Position numbers and translations under genes: made by a program
NCBI GenBank assembly: GCA_963921425.1
Contig: OY992832.1
Location: 930,001 to 994,000, forward strand
Length of the DNA: 64,000 nt
Direction: 5' to 3'
Source of the DNA: Dryas octopetala
Lineage: Eukaryota; Streptophyta; Magnoliopsida; Rosales; Rosaceae
Part shown: piece after piece, positions 34,561 through 46,439 of the stretch
Numbering within the stretch: the first letter of the stretch is position 1
Layout of the letters: the number at the start of each line of letters is the position of its first letter
The notes under the pieces: model-generated
What the model saw: only the letters and a program-made list of their open reading frames with translations
The model's database searches: none
Told to the model about the DNA's origin: nothing

Positions 34561-34779
34561 GAAGTGACTAACTACATAGATCAATAAATTACTTGGGCAA
34601 AAACTCAAATAAAATTTTAAAATGCTTCCCACACAGAATACCGATTTCAAACATTCAATCATATGACTACCTTTCATGGAGCACTGTTAGCTTGTTATCA
34701 TTTTTAATTTCATCATAGCGCCTCCCTTATCATTTGTTTATAAAACCAAGTTTGAGAGAGAGAGAGAGAGAGAGAGATT
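33371..34779. other. Decayed repeat sequence, no gene
   Basis: It contains segments shared with 57050-57360 (around TCATAGCCTTGGAAAATTAGTTG and GTCAGTGATGGG) and with 48100-48250 (TTCAAACATTCAATCATATG). A short GA tract is at 34530-34557. These are flanks of the scrambled lysyl-tRNA synthetase blocks. No coding exon was identified. Confidence 0.45.
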
Positions 34780-34893
34780 CATGAGCTCCCTTGGTACCAA
34801 GCCTCTGCTCAACATGATTGCAGAGGAGCGTGCTCAGCAGAGAGCTTTGCTTCCTCTGGGAATTTCAGATGAGTTCTCCAGCTTACAATCTGC
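34780..34893 (-). pseudogene. NDR-type kinase exon fragment 1
   Basis: Reverse complement translates to IVSWRTHLKFPEEAKLSAE followed by a decayed version of the next segment. This is the conserved NDR/LATS (AGC family) kinase stretch just before the end of the kinase domain. It is disrupted and isolated from any other NDR exon. See the better-kept copy at 52040. Confidence 0.7.
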
Positions 34894-34994
34894 ATGCCAA
34901 AACCAACCATTTTAACCTTGTTATCACTTTTAATTTCATCATAGCACCTCCCTTATCTTTCTTTTATGAAACCAAAGTTCTCGACAGTGACTGA

Positions 34995-34998
<4 letters not shown>

Positions 34999-35056
<58 letters not shown>
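34999..35056. repeat. GA microsatellite
   Basis: Uninterrupted (GA)n of about 29 units. Shorter tracts lie at 34530-34557 and 34754-34777. Confidence 0.95.
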
Positions 35057-35059
<3 letters not shown>

Positions 35060-35279
35060 AGTGACTAATTAAATTGATCAATAATTTACTTGGGAAACAA
35101 AATCCATAAAATCTTTAAACTGCTCTCCCACAGAGCAAACATCTAATGAGAAGCATACACATCTAAGAAGGGGTGGGTGAATCTAGAATTTTCCATGGGA
35201 GTGGGCAGCCAACAACATACCAATACAATTAGTTTTATACTTCTGATCTACAAGACTCAACTTTACTCCATTATACGAT

Positions 35280-35755
35280 CCATGTATTTCTTTTTCATAG
35301 AGTTGAAAAATTAGTTGTAAGGCGAAAGATGAATTGAATAAGTTGCTATTATTTGCAAAGAAAGATAAAGAAAGTATTTGATGACCAACAACTTGGAGCA
35401 AAATCAAATTAAACCAATAGCTGTACAGGGCTTCAAAGAGTTGAAAAATTAGTTGTAAGGCGAAAGATGAATTGAATAAGTTGCTATTATTTGCAAAGAA
35501 AGATAAAGAAAGTATTTGATGACCAACAGCTTGGAGCAAAATCAAATTAAATTAAACCAATAGCTGTACAGAGCTTCAAAGAAAGTATATGATCCATGTA
35601 TTTCTTTTTCATAGAGTTGAAAAATTAGTTGTAAGGCGAAAGATGAATTGAATAAGTTGCTATTATTTGCAAAGAAAGATAAAGAAAGTATTTGATGACC
35701 AACAACTTGGAGCAAAATCAAATTAAACCAATAGCTGTACAGAGCTTCACCAAAG
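35280..35755. repeat. Three tandem copies of a ~140-176 bp segment
   Basis: AGTTGAAAAATTAGTTGTAA begins at 35301, 35439 and 35615. Each copy continues through AAGGCGAAAGATGAATTGAA and ends near AATAGCTGTACAG. The same segment occurs singly at 49206-49345. Copies are nearly identical, so the local triplication is recent. Confidence 0.85.
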
Positions 35756-36009
35756 AAACCACCAATAAAATTCAGTCGATTAGTTAATTGGGCAACACCA
35801 ACACCACATCATGACCGGTTTTTAGTCCATGTGATAAAAAGCAGTACGAATTGAGAGAACATAATATGCAGCAGAAAGGATTTCAATCATCAAGTAAACT
35901 AGGGGAAAAGGAAATACAAAAACTAACAGTCAAAGGAAGAAAGAAGAGCATATAAATATATACGGCCATACCCATAAAAAAAAATAATAAAAAAAGTGAG
36001 TGGGGGTGA

Positions 36010-36096
36010 CAACAATTTGAGACCTTGCATTATCCATGACTTGGAAAGTTTTGAGGAGGAGCAAGAGGAGGAGGATCTTTTGCTCATGATTCGCCC
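36010..36096 (-). pseudogene. Lysyl-tRNA synthetase exon fragment (block 1)
   Basis: Reverse complement gives GRIMSKRSSSSCSSSKL, matching the LysRS anticodon-binding-domain stretch with GRIMSKRSSSSKLFFYDL. An intron acceptor (TTATGCAAG) precedes it. The downstream frame is altered. Confidence 0.65.
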
Positions 36097-36212
36097 TTGC
36101 ATAAGAAAAGGATAAAAAATAATAATTCAATTCAACAAAAACAGAGCAGAATGAAAGTGACAGATGATATGAAACCCTAGATTAGATAAAAATAATCCCT
36201 AATTTTGAAAAC

Positions 36213-36327
36213 CAGCCAGCAAACGATACATGGCAGTGATATCATCCTTTTGATATTCCACGTCGCTTACACTTAGGCCTTCATACTTGTTTACATACTC
36301 AAGCACACAGTCATTGGAACAATGAAT
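36213..36327 (-). pseudogene. Probable lysyl-tRNA synthetase exon fragment (block 1)
   Basis: Reverse complement gives EYVNKYEGLSVSDVEYQKDD and then RLLAG. It sits directly before the GRIMSKR exon, with a plausible donor (G|GTTTTC). Family members have EYVEKYGGLSNGDHVED then SLAG here, so I assign it to LysRS, with the central part diverged. It is repeated at about 50040-50150. Confidence 0.5.
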
Positions 36328-37014
36328 TACTAGAAACCTATGAATGAATTCCAGGCCTCTTTGATCTTTTCAAGCCCTTGCTCGTTCAAGGGTGCGTCAA
36401 TGCCGGAGCAAGTCAGAGTCCGTGAAGATATACAGTTTCAATCACCAATTGCTAATTTTATTTCCACTTCCCTAAACTTTCTCGGTAAACAAGCACATAA
36501 TGACAGATCTAAACTTACAATTACTGTATAAAGACTAGTTGCCTTACCAAAAGCCCTAGAAAGATATGAAAGTACCAGTAAATGGGGTTTCGGACAGCAG
36601 CATAGAGCACACGTGGCAGGGGGAGGTGAGATCAGAGGCGTTGTATGATCACAAAATTAAACTGTAGAGAATGAAATTTAAAATTCAAACTGTGCATTCG
36701 GAGTTCTCCAGCTTACAATCTGCATGACAAAACTATGAAACCAAAACCTTTTTATCTCTTTTAATTTCATGATAGCACCTTCCTTATCTTTATTCTACCA
36801 AAACAAAGTTTATTCTCAACAGAGTGGGTGAGAGAGAGGGAGAGAGTGATCAATAATTACTTGGGAAAACAAATCAATCTGAAATGCCAAGGCCAATAGG
36901 AAATAGCTAGGTCTCTCACAACACCATTAGCTTCTCAACAGACTCCAGCTCAAATGGGACAAAAGGCATCTATATATTAAGTGCATACCACCAGAAAAGA
37001 TGAGCAATGATTCG

Positions 37015-37115
37015 TGCATACCACTCAACATTTCCTCAGTGAGCTCCATCAAGTCATTGTAGTCTTCATAAGACATAGAGAAATCACAGGTAGTGAACTG
37101 AGGATTATAATGCAT
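37015..37115 (-). pseudogene. Displaced lysyl-tRNA synthetase catalytic exon (block 1)
   Basis: Reverse complement gives [20 protein letters not shown] and then [12 protein letters not shown], the class II motif-2 region of lysyl-tRNA synthetase ([20 protein letters not shown] in the family). It lies upstream of exons that it should follow, next to tRNA-Thr, and has no adjoining exon for motif 3. Confidence 0.75.
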
Positions 37116-37251
37116 TTCACATTCAATTGATTGAATGCAAAACAATATAAGGAATAGGTGTACCAATGTTAGAAGGGACATACGGACAAAGCAAATGCAA
37201 TTCTGGTATTCTGGTATAGTTTAACAAACATAGAATGAGGTAGTTTTGATT

Positions 37252-37325
37252 TGCTCTCGTTGAGAGTCGAACTCAAGACCTCCCGCTTACTAAACGGGTG
37301 CTCTAACCAACTGAGCTACGAGAGC
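37252..37325 (-). tRNA. tRNA-Thr (anticodon AGU)
   Basis: A 74-base cloverleaf. Acceptor GCTCTCG pairs with CGAGAGC; A box TAGCTCAGTTGG; anticodon arm CCCGT-TTAGTAA-GCGGG with anticodon AGT; T arm TTGAG-TTCGACT-CTCAA. No intron; discriminator A. Identical copies are at 51806 and 57960. Confidence 0.93.
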
Positions 37326-37654
37326 ATATTGTATGTCAACAAGAGGAGATGCATGTCAACTTTCTTCTTAACAAAACATAAATCATCCATGAAAGCAGAG
37401 AGAGAGAGAGAAGGAGAGCTCCATATACCTATCTGGAGTGAATTCCATTACCTTTTCTACCCCATGAGTGGTGAGTGGTGACTTCCCTCCTCTTTTCAAG
37501 CCCTTAAGCGTCACTGTATGTCTGAGTCGGAGTCGTAGAATGTCAGCCATTCCTCGAACAACCAACCAACCCAAACAAAGGAAAAAGGAAAAAGAAAAAA
37601 AAAACACAATAATAGAATTAAAAGAAAAAGAATCAGAGGGAAAGAAAGAAGGAA

Positions 37655-38045
37655 CCTTGGCACGGAGGAGGCGTGGTCGGAATTAGGGTTTCCGGCGGAA
37701 TGCGAATGGGAATAGGAAAGGCAGTGCTGGAGTGGAGGCATCGTACAGGGAATGGGAATGGGAGTGGGAATGGAATGGAGGCAGTTGGAGACTGACTGGA
37801 GAGAAGAAGAAGAAGAAGAAGAGAAGGCCACCAAATTCTTGGCCAATTTCGATCAGCTAATCGGCCGTCGTCGAGTGGCACGGAGAAGGTGTGGTCGGGA
37901 TTAGGGTTTCTGGCGGAATGCGAATGGGAATGGGCAAGGCGGTGCTGGAGTGTAGGCATCCAACAGGGAATGGGAATGAGAATTGAATGGAATGGAGGCA
38001 TTGGGGAGGAGGCAGTCGGAGACTGACTGGAGAGAAGAAGAAGAG
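37655..38045 (-). repeat. Internally duplicated leader/first exon of the LysRS-type unit
   Basis: Two direct copies, about 37660-37815 and 37880-38040, share GGAATTAGGGTTTCCGGCGG-like sequence, GCGAATGGGAATGGG and GGAGACTGACTGGAGAGAAG. Minus-strand frames over it are Ser/Pro/His-rich and low complexity (SHSHSARNPNPDHT). They could be a genuine targeting peptide or just leader sequence; I do not call a CDS. Confidence 0.6.
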
Positions 38046-38219
38046 AAAAGTTTTCTCTTCATCTCTTCGACTGAGAATCATCGAGGGAGGACTGAGACTA
38101 TCTCTCTTCTCTCAGACTCAGAGGTTTGTGACTGTGTGTGTGATGAGTCTGATGACTGTTGAGTGAATGGAGGTGACCGTTAATTTATAGTCGAGACTAA
38201 GGCGGTGCGTGATTTTTAC

Positions 38220-38330
38220 GCACCCACTCATTGTCGGTTACCGTTAGCGTTATTTTCACGCTGGGCTATACGCCTTGGGCTTCACAATTCCTTGGCCCAC
38301 TCCTAATGTCCGTTCGGTTATTTTGACCCT
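38220..38330 (-). promoter_or_regulatory. Translation-gene-type promoter, copy P1
   Basis: It contains CTTGGGCTTCAC and TTGGCCCACTCC (GGGCT/TGGGCC 'site II' elements on the minus strand). The telo-box AAACCCTAAT lies in the leader at 37682-37691 and again at 37900-37909. This pairing is typical of genes for ribosomal and other translation proteins. Related copies are near 46600-46700, 53050-53170 and 58800-58900. Confidence 0.55.
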
Positions 38331-38494
38331 AATGATCCATTCTAAAGGATTTAAAGTAAAAAAATTTAATAATGTATTTATTTTATCAAAAAATAACAAC
38401 AAAGCTGTTTTGCACTTTTGCCTAACTATTTTTTCAATTTTTAGTGACAACTTACCTGGCATTGTTGTATTGAAATCTACAGTGACGGGATAAG

Positions 38495-40535
38495 TGTTGA
38501 GGATACAGGTTTCAAGATCCTACTGGAACTAATTGTTTAAAAGAATTAGTCAGTCATGACCAATAGAAGTGTGACATGTGGCTTATTCTTGTTAGAAAGA
38601 AATCAGTTGGTTAGATTGCTGTTTAGTTGGTTTTTACGGTATAAAGCTTTGTGTATAGCTCTTTTGCTGTAACTTTTGATCAATTGATTACAGAGACTTT
38701 TCTTCAAGCTTTCTTTGTTTGTTTGATTCTTAAGCTTTTCTTGCTTCCTTTCATTTCGTGATCATGGTATCAGAGCATTCGGCTAGCGCCATTGACGATC
38801 CCTCAAGCTTCTTAGCTGAATTTGGATAGTTTGCTGCGCCTTTCGAATTCACTTTTTCTTGTTTTCTTTCTCTACACATAGTTTCCTATTTTCTTAGTAT
38901 CCAAATAGTCTTCCTTTTCTATCATTTCTTGCTATTTCATTTGTTCTTGCTATCCAAACTCTAGATTCATCTCTTGATTTCTCTACTCATAATTCTTCTT
39001 GGTTCTGTTCTTTTTTGCGCTCGATCCAATCTCTTTTTTCATCTGGTACTTCTGCTCGCAAAGATTTCGACTTGATTCTGTTTTTGGTTTATGACGTGCT
39101 GTCTTGGATCAGCGTTGTTTCTGGGTACATGCAAAGCCATCGCAACTGGGATGCACTTCGACTGTTTGATAAAATTATGGTTGATGGGTTTACGAGGTCT
39201 GATGAGATGACTTTGGTCAGCACTCTGATTGCTTCTATGAGGATGGGTTCACTTGCTTTGGGGAGGCAGACTCATGGCTTGTTCTCGATAGAAATCAGAG
39301 TTCTTGGTGCTCCTTTGAGGTTCTCTGGTTTATCGGGTATTCTATGTCCTTTGATCTCTTTGGTCATTTCAAACATCTACTTTGTTGTTTGTTCAGTTGA
39401 GAATATATGTATCTGGTTTTGGTACTTGGTGGTATTATTTGGGTTTGTGAAAGCTTGTATCAGTATCCAAATTTCATCTGGGTAGCTTCTATCAGTATGT
39501 GGTATTTGGGGTTGGTGTTTGGTGTTTTGTTCATCGGGTTTGTGCGTTTTGGTGGTTGTTTGACTTGTGTGCTGAGATTCATGGTGATTGATAGTCTTTG
39601 CTTTGTTCTTTGAGTTCAATTGTGAATTTTGGGGGTCATTCTTTGTGTTCTTGTGTGTTGCTTTTGACTGGTGTTATGGTGATTGTGCTTCTTCTTAGTG
39701 TTGGTGATATGGTGATATGGTGATATGGTGATTGTGTGATTGTGTTGCAAAGGAATTGTAGTTCATTGGGTTCTGAGTTGTGGTTGAAGTTGAAGTTGTA
39801 GTTGTCATGTGGTGGTTTCTTGATGTTGTCTTGCAAAGGAGTTGTAAAAAATAAAAACAAAAATAAAAAGTTGAAGTTGATTGGAGTTGCAAAGGAATTG
39901 TAGTTGTAGTTGATTGTGTGGTAGTGATTCTTGTAGTGTAAAGATTGTTGGTCAAAAGTGTAGTAATGTCGATTGAAAGCAAGGTTGAAGAAGAAGAGCA
40001 CACAATTCATCTGGTTCACTGTGTCTTGGCAACGACTTGATGCGAATGATGGTTATTCGATTAGCAAATGTTCTCGGAACAGATATCAGAAAGATGTTGC
40101 TTCAGTACTCTGGGGTACAGAATGCAAAAGGTCTAAATTGGATGAGGAATCTGCATTTGTGTTATTTGATTCTCAAGATTGGATGTTCTCTGACTTCATA
40201 GCCCTCTGCATCATCATCATTGTTGCAACCTCAGGCTTGGTCCCCATGCTGAGGTTGAGGGGGGATGTTGAGGATACAGGTTTCAAGATCCTACTGGAAC
40301 TAATTGTTTAAAAGAATTAGTCAGTCATGACCAATAGAAGTGTGACATGTGGCTTATTCTTGTTAGAAAGAAATCAGTTGGTTAGATTGCTGTTTAGTTG
40401 GTTTTTACGGTATAAAGCTTTGTGTATAGCTCTTTTGCTGTAACTTTTGATCAATTGATTACAGAGACTTTTCTTCAAGCTTTCTTTGTTTGTTTGATTC
40501 TTAAGCTTTTCTTGCTTCCTTTCATTTCGTGATCA
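38495..40535 (+). mobile_element. Non-autonomous LTR retroelement (Copia-like ends), young
   Basis: Two 270-bp LTRs (38495-38764 and 40266-40535), starting TGTTGAGG and ending GTGATCA, look identical by eye. ATAAG flanks both sides as a 5-bp target duplication. Directly after the left LTR is TGGTATCAGAGC, the primer-binding site complementary to initiator tRNA-Met. A purine tract (TTGAGGGGGGA) precedes the right LTR. The 1.5-kb interior has no gag-pol domains, so the element is complete as a non-autonomous copy and must have used proteins of another element. Identical LTRs indicate a very recent insertion. Confidence 0.93.
39060..39300 (+). other. PPR-like host gene fragment inside the LTR element
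   Basis: Translation gives DVLSWISVVSGYMQSHRNWD, ALRLFDKIMVDGF and LVSTLIASMRMGSLALGRQT, a PLS-type pentatricopeptide repeat pair in the element's sense orientation. It is unlike the PPR gene at 8332 in detail, so the source is another locus. It appears to be a captured fragment; no function is implied. Confidence 0.7.
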
Positions 40536-40734
40536 ATAAGTAGCATTTTCAATAACATAAAAAATTTCTTAAACATAAATCATAGAATGAAATAAAATTT
40601 TAACACTGGGATGTAAAAATGATGGTTTTTGGGCAAAAGGTCGGACACATCATAAAACATCACCCTAGTACGCACATCATTACTAAAAAGGCTTCAAGGG
40701 TAAGGCATTGCATTTGCATAGATTTTAGAAAATA

Positions 40735-43700
40735 AAATAGAGGTCGTTGGAGATGTCTTAAGGAATTAAAATTTTCAACAAACGACTTAGGATGCTTTAA
40801 AAAACGACTTATGAAACTTTAGGGTATGACTTGAGAAGCGTTGAAACATGGTTTAGGATGTCACTAGATATAATTTAAAATGAACCATGAGTATAAACAT
40901 TTAAAATACTTCGAAGTACGAACTGAAATTCTCAAAGAACAACTTGGGATGCCCTAAGAAACGACTTGAGATGCCCTAAGAAACGACTTGAGATGCCCAA
41001 AAGCACGACTTAAGAAACTCTAGGGTATGACTTGGGAAGCGTCAAAACATGACTTAGAATGTTACTAGGTACAATTTAAAATGCATCAACGCTATAAACA
41101 TTTTAAATCCCTTGAATTACGAACTAAAATTTTCAACGAACGACTTGGGATACACTAAGGAACGACTGGAGATGTCCTAATGAACGACTTAAAAAACTCT
41201 AAGGTATGACTTTAGAAGCGTCAAAACATGATTTGAGATGTTATTAGGTATAATTTGAAATGCATCAAAAGTATAAATATTTAAAATACCCTGAGGTATG
41301 AACTGAAATTCTCAAAGAACGACTTGGGATGCCCTAAGGAACGACTTGAGAAACTCTAGGGTATGACTTAGAAAATGTCAAAACATGATTTGGAATGTCA
41401 CTAGGTACAACTTGAAATGCACCAAGAGTATAAACATTTAAAATCCCTAGAGGTACGAACTGAAATTCTCAAGGAGCGACTTGAGATGCCATAAAAAATG
41501 ACTGAAGATGCTTAAGGAACAACTTGAAAAACTCTATGGTATGACTTTGGAAGCGTCAAGACATGACTTGGGATGTCACTAGGTACAATTTCAAATACAC
41601 TAAGTATATAAATATTTAAAATACCTCGAAATGCTAATTGAAATTCTCAAGGAACGACTTGAGATGCCCTAAGAAACAACTTTAGATGCCCTAAGAAACG
41701 ACTTTAGATGCCCTAAAGAACGACTTGAGAAACTCTAATGTATGACTTTCGAATCGTCAAGACATGACTTGGGATGTCACTAGGTACAATTTGAAATGCA
41801 CCAAGGGTATAAACATTAAAAATCTCTTGAGATACTAACTGAAATTCTTAAGGAATGACTTGGGATGCCCCAAGAAATGACTTGAGAAACTCTAGGGTAT
41901 AACTTGAGAAATGTCAAAACATGACTTACAATGTTACTAGGTACAATTTGAAATGCACCAAGGGTAAAAATAATTAAGATCCTTCGAGTTACGAACTGAA
42001 ATTTTCAACGAACGACATAGGATGCCCTAAGGATCGACTTGAGAAACTCTAGAGTATGACATAAGAAGCGTCAAAACATGACTTGGAATGTCACTAAGTA
42101 CAATTTGAAATACACCAAGAGTAGAAACATTTAAAATCCCTCGAGTTATGAATAGAAATTTTCAACGAACGAATTTGGATGCCCAAAAAAACGACTTCAG
42201 AAACTCTATGATATGAGTTAAGAAGCGTAAAAACATGACTTGGAATGCCACTAGGTACAATTTGAAATATATCACGGGAATAAACATTTAAAATACCTCG
42301 AGTTACGAACTGAAATTTTCAACAAACGACTTGAGATGTCCTAAAGAACGATTTAAGAAACTATAGGGTATGACTTGAGAAACGTCAAAACAAGACTTGG
42401 AATGTAACTAGCTAGATACAATTTGAAATTCACAAAGGGTATAAACATTTTAAATCCCTCGAGTTACGAACTAAAATTCTCAAGGAACGACTTCAGATGC
42501 CCTAAAGAACGACTTGAGAAACTTTAGGCTATAACTTGGGAAATGTCAAAATGTAACTTGGAATTTCACTAGGTAGGTACAATTTGAAATATACAAAAGG
42601 TATAAACATTTAAAATCCCTCGAGTTACGAACTAAAATTCTCAAGGAACGACTTGGATTGCCCTAAGGAAGGACTTAAGAAACTCTAGGGTATGATTTGG
42701 GAAATGTCAAAACATGATTTGGAATGTCACTAAGTATAATTTGAAATGCACCAAGGGTATAAACAGTTAAAATTCCTCGAGTTATGAAATGAAATTCTCA
42801 AGGAAGGACTTGGAATGCCATTAAGAACGACTTCAGATGCCCTAAGGAACGACTTGAGAAACTCTAGGGTATGAGTTGGGAAACGTCAAAACTTGACTTG
42901 GAATGTCAGTAGGTACAATTTGAAATGCACCAATGGTATAAACATTTAAAATCACTCGAGTTACGATATGAAATTCTTAATAAACGACTTATGATGCCCT
43001 AAGGAACGACTTTAGATGCTCTAATGAACGACTTGAGAAACTCTAGGATATGACTTGGAAAACGTTAAAACATGACTTGAAATGTCACTAGATACAATAT
43101 GAAATACACAAAGGGTATAAACATTTAAAATCCTTCGAGTTACGAACTGAAATTCTCAAGAAACAACTTGAGATGTTCTAAGGAACGACTTGAGAAACTC
43201 TAGAGTATGACTTGGGAACAATCGAAACATGACTTGGAATTTCAATAGGTACAATTTGAAATACACCTATGGTATAAAAATTTAAAATCCCTTGATTTAC
43301 GAACTAAAATTATCAAGGAACGACTTGGGTTGTCCTAAGAAACGACTTCAGATGTCAGGAGAAACGACTTGAGAAGCTCTAGGGCATGACTTGAGAAATG
43401 TCAAAATATAACTTGGAATGTCACTAAGTATAATTTTAAATGTACTAAAAGTATAAACATTTAAAATCTCTTAAGTTATGAAATGAAATTTTCAAGAAAC
43501 GACTTGAGATACCTTAAAGAACGACTTCAAATACCCTAAAGAACGACTTAAGAAACTCTAGGGTATGACTGGAATGTCACTAGATACAATTTGACACGCA
43601 CCAAGGGTATAAACATTTATAATCCCTCGAGTTACGAACTGAAATTCTCAAGGAACGACTTGGGATGCCTTAAGGAACGACTTCAAAAACTCCATGGTAT

Positions 43701-46357
43701 GATTTAGGAACCGTCAAAACATGACTTGGAATGTCACTGGGTACAATTTGAAATGCACAAAGGGTATGAACATTTAAAATCACTCGAGTTACGAATTGAA
43801 ATTCTCAAGAAACGACTTGAGATGCCCTAAAGAACGACTTTAGATGCCTTAAGGAACGACTTGAGAAACTTTAAGGTTTGACTTAGGAAACGTCAAAACA
43901 TGACTTGGAATGTCACTAGGTATAATTTGAAATGCACTAAGGGTATAAACATTTAAAATCCTTCGAGTTACGAACTGAAATTCTCAAGGAACGACTTGAA
44001 ATGTCTTAAGAAACGACTTGAGAAACTCTAGGGTATGACTTGGGAACAAACGAACATGACATGAAATTTCACTAGGTACAATTTGAAATGCACCTAGGGT
44101 ATAAACATTTAAAATCCCTTGAGTTACGAACTAAAATTCTTAAGGAACAACTTGGATTACTCAAAATAACGACTTCAGATGCCCTAAGGAACGACTTCAG
44201 AAACTCTAGGGTATGACTTGGAAAATGTCAAAACATGACTTGAAATGTCACTAGGTATAATTTTAAATGCACCAAGGGTATAAACATTTAAAATCCCTCA
44301 AGTTATGAAATGAAATTCTCAAGGAACGATTTGGGATGGCTTAAAGAACGACTTCATATGTCCTAAGGAACGATTTGAAAAACTCTAGGGTATGACTTGA
44401 GAAATGTCAAAACCTGACTTGGAATGTCACTATGTACAATTTAAAATGCACCAAGGGTATAAACATTTATAATCCCTCGAGTTACGAATTGAAATTCTCA
44501 AGGAACGACTTGGGATGCCCTAAGGAACGACTTCAGAAACTCCAAGGTATGATTTAGGAATCGTCAAAACATGACTTGAAATGTCACTAGGTACAATTTG
44601 AAATGTATCAAGGGTATAAACATTTAAAATCACTCGAGTTATGAACTGAAATTCTCAAGGAACGACTTGAGATGCCCTAAGGAACGACTTGAGAAACTCT
44701 AGGGTATGACTTGGGAAACGTCAAAATATGACTTAGAATGTCACTAGGTGCAATTTGAAATGCACCAAGGATATAAACATTTAAAATCCTTCGAGTTACG
44801 AACTGAAATTCTCAAGAACGGCTTGGAATTCCCTAAGGAACGACTTCAGAAACTCTAGGGTATGACTTGGGAACAATCGAAACATGACTTAGAATTTTAG
44901 TAGGTACAATTTAAAATGTACCTAAGGTGTAAACAGTTAAAATCCCTCGAGTTACAAGCTAAAATTTCTAAAGAACGTCTTGGGTTGCCCTAAGGAACGA
45001 CTTGAAAAACTCTTGGGTATGACTTGGGAACAGTCAAAACATTACTTGGAATGTCATTAGGTACAATTTGAAATGCACTTAGGGTATAAACATTTAAAAT
45101 CCCTCGAGTTACAAACTGAAATTCTCAATGAACGACTTGAGATGCCCTAAGCAACGACTTTAGATGCCTTAAGGAACGACTTGAGAAACTCTAGGGTATG
45201 ACTTGGGAACCATCAAAACATGACTTGGAATGTCACTAAGTAGAATTTGATATGCACCAATGGTATAAACATTTAAAATACCTCGATGTACGAATTAAAA
45301 TTCTTAAGGAACGACTGAAGATGCCTTAATGAACGACTGAAGATGCCTTAATGAACGACTTGAGATGCCTTAAGGAACGACTGGAAATGTTCTAATGAAC
45401 GACTTGAGAAACTCTAGGGTATGATTTGGGAAATGTCAAAACTTGACTTGGAATGTCACTAGGAACAATTTGCAATGCACCAAGGGTATAAACATTTAAA
45501 ATACCTTGAGGTACGAATTGAAATTCTTAAGGAACGACTTGGGATGCCCTAAGGAACGACTGAAGATGCCCTAAAGATCGACTTGAAAAACTCTAGAGTA
45601 TGATTTGGGAAATGTCAAAACTTGACTGGAAATGTCAAAACTTGACTTGGAATGTCACTAGGAACAATTTGCAATGCACCAAGAGTATAAACATTTAAAT
45701 TACCTTAAGGTACAAACTGAAATTCTCAAGGAACAACTTGGGATGCCCAAAGGAACGACTGAAGATGCCCTAAGTAACGATTTGAGAAAATCTAGGGTAT
45801 GACTTGGGAAATGTCAAAACATGACTTGAAATGTCACTAGGTACAATATGAAATGCACCAAAGGTATAAACATTTAAATTCTTCGAGTTACGAACTGAAA
45901 TTTTCAACGAAAGACATAGGATGCCCTAAGGAACGACTGGAGATGCCCTAATGAATGACTTGAGAAACTCTAGGGTATGACTTAGGAAGCGTCTAAACAT
46001 GACTTGAAATGTTATTAGGTACAATTTGAAATGCATCAAGGGTATAAACATTCAAAATCCGTTAGAGTTACGAATTGAAATTTTCAATGAACGACTTGCG
46101 ATGCTCTAAGGAACGACTTGAGAAACTTTAGAGTATGACTTAGGAAGCGTCAAAACATGACTTGGAATGTCACTAGGTGCAATTTGAAATGCACTAATGG
46201 TATAAACATTTAAAATCTCTCAAGTTATGAACTGAAATTTTCAACGAAGACTTGGGATGCCCTAAGGAATGACTGGAGATGTCCTAAAGAACGACTTGAG
46301 AAACTCTTGTATATGACTTGAGAAGAGTCAAAAGATGACTTGAAATATAGTGAGACA
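40735..46357. repeat. Satellite of 157-bp units built of seven ~22-bp modules
   Basis: About 32 units follow one another without interruption. Using GTATAAACATT as a marker, unit starts are spaced mostly 156-158 or 178-179 bp, with some 199-203 and one 223. The longer units have one to three extra 22-bp modules of the type GACTTGAGATGCCCTAAGGA. One unit divides into seven modules of 22-23 bases, several starting GACTTGGGA, GACTTGAGA or GACTTGGAA, so the unit is itself a diverged repeat of a 22-bp ancestor. There are no open frames and no gene. The left side is bordered by the LTR element and ~195 bp of unique sequence, the right side by a promoter copy (P2). Confidence 0.95.
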
Positions 46358-46439
46358 TATAATTAAAATTCAATTTAAAAAAAAAAAGTCAGACATACAA
46401 TTAAAATTCCATTAAACAATACAGTGAAAAAAGAGAAGC

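Noticed and set aside
37857-38081. Short protein frame beginning MILSRRDEEKTF
   Set aside because: Low-complexity leader translation across a tandem duplication, with no homologue that I recognise. Not called as a CDS.
40735-46357. CRISPR-like repeat array
   Set aside because: The spacing is regular, but the intervening sequences are themselves repeats of one 157-bp unit and not unique spacers, and the context is a plant nuclear genome. It is a satellite.
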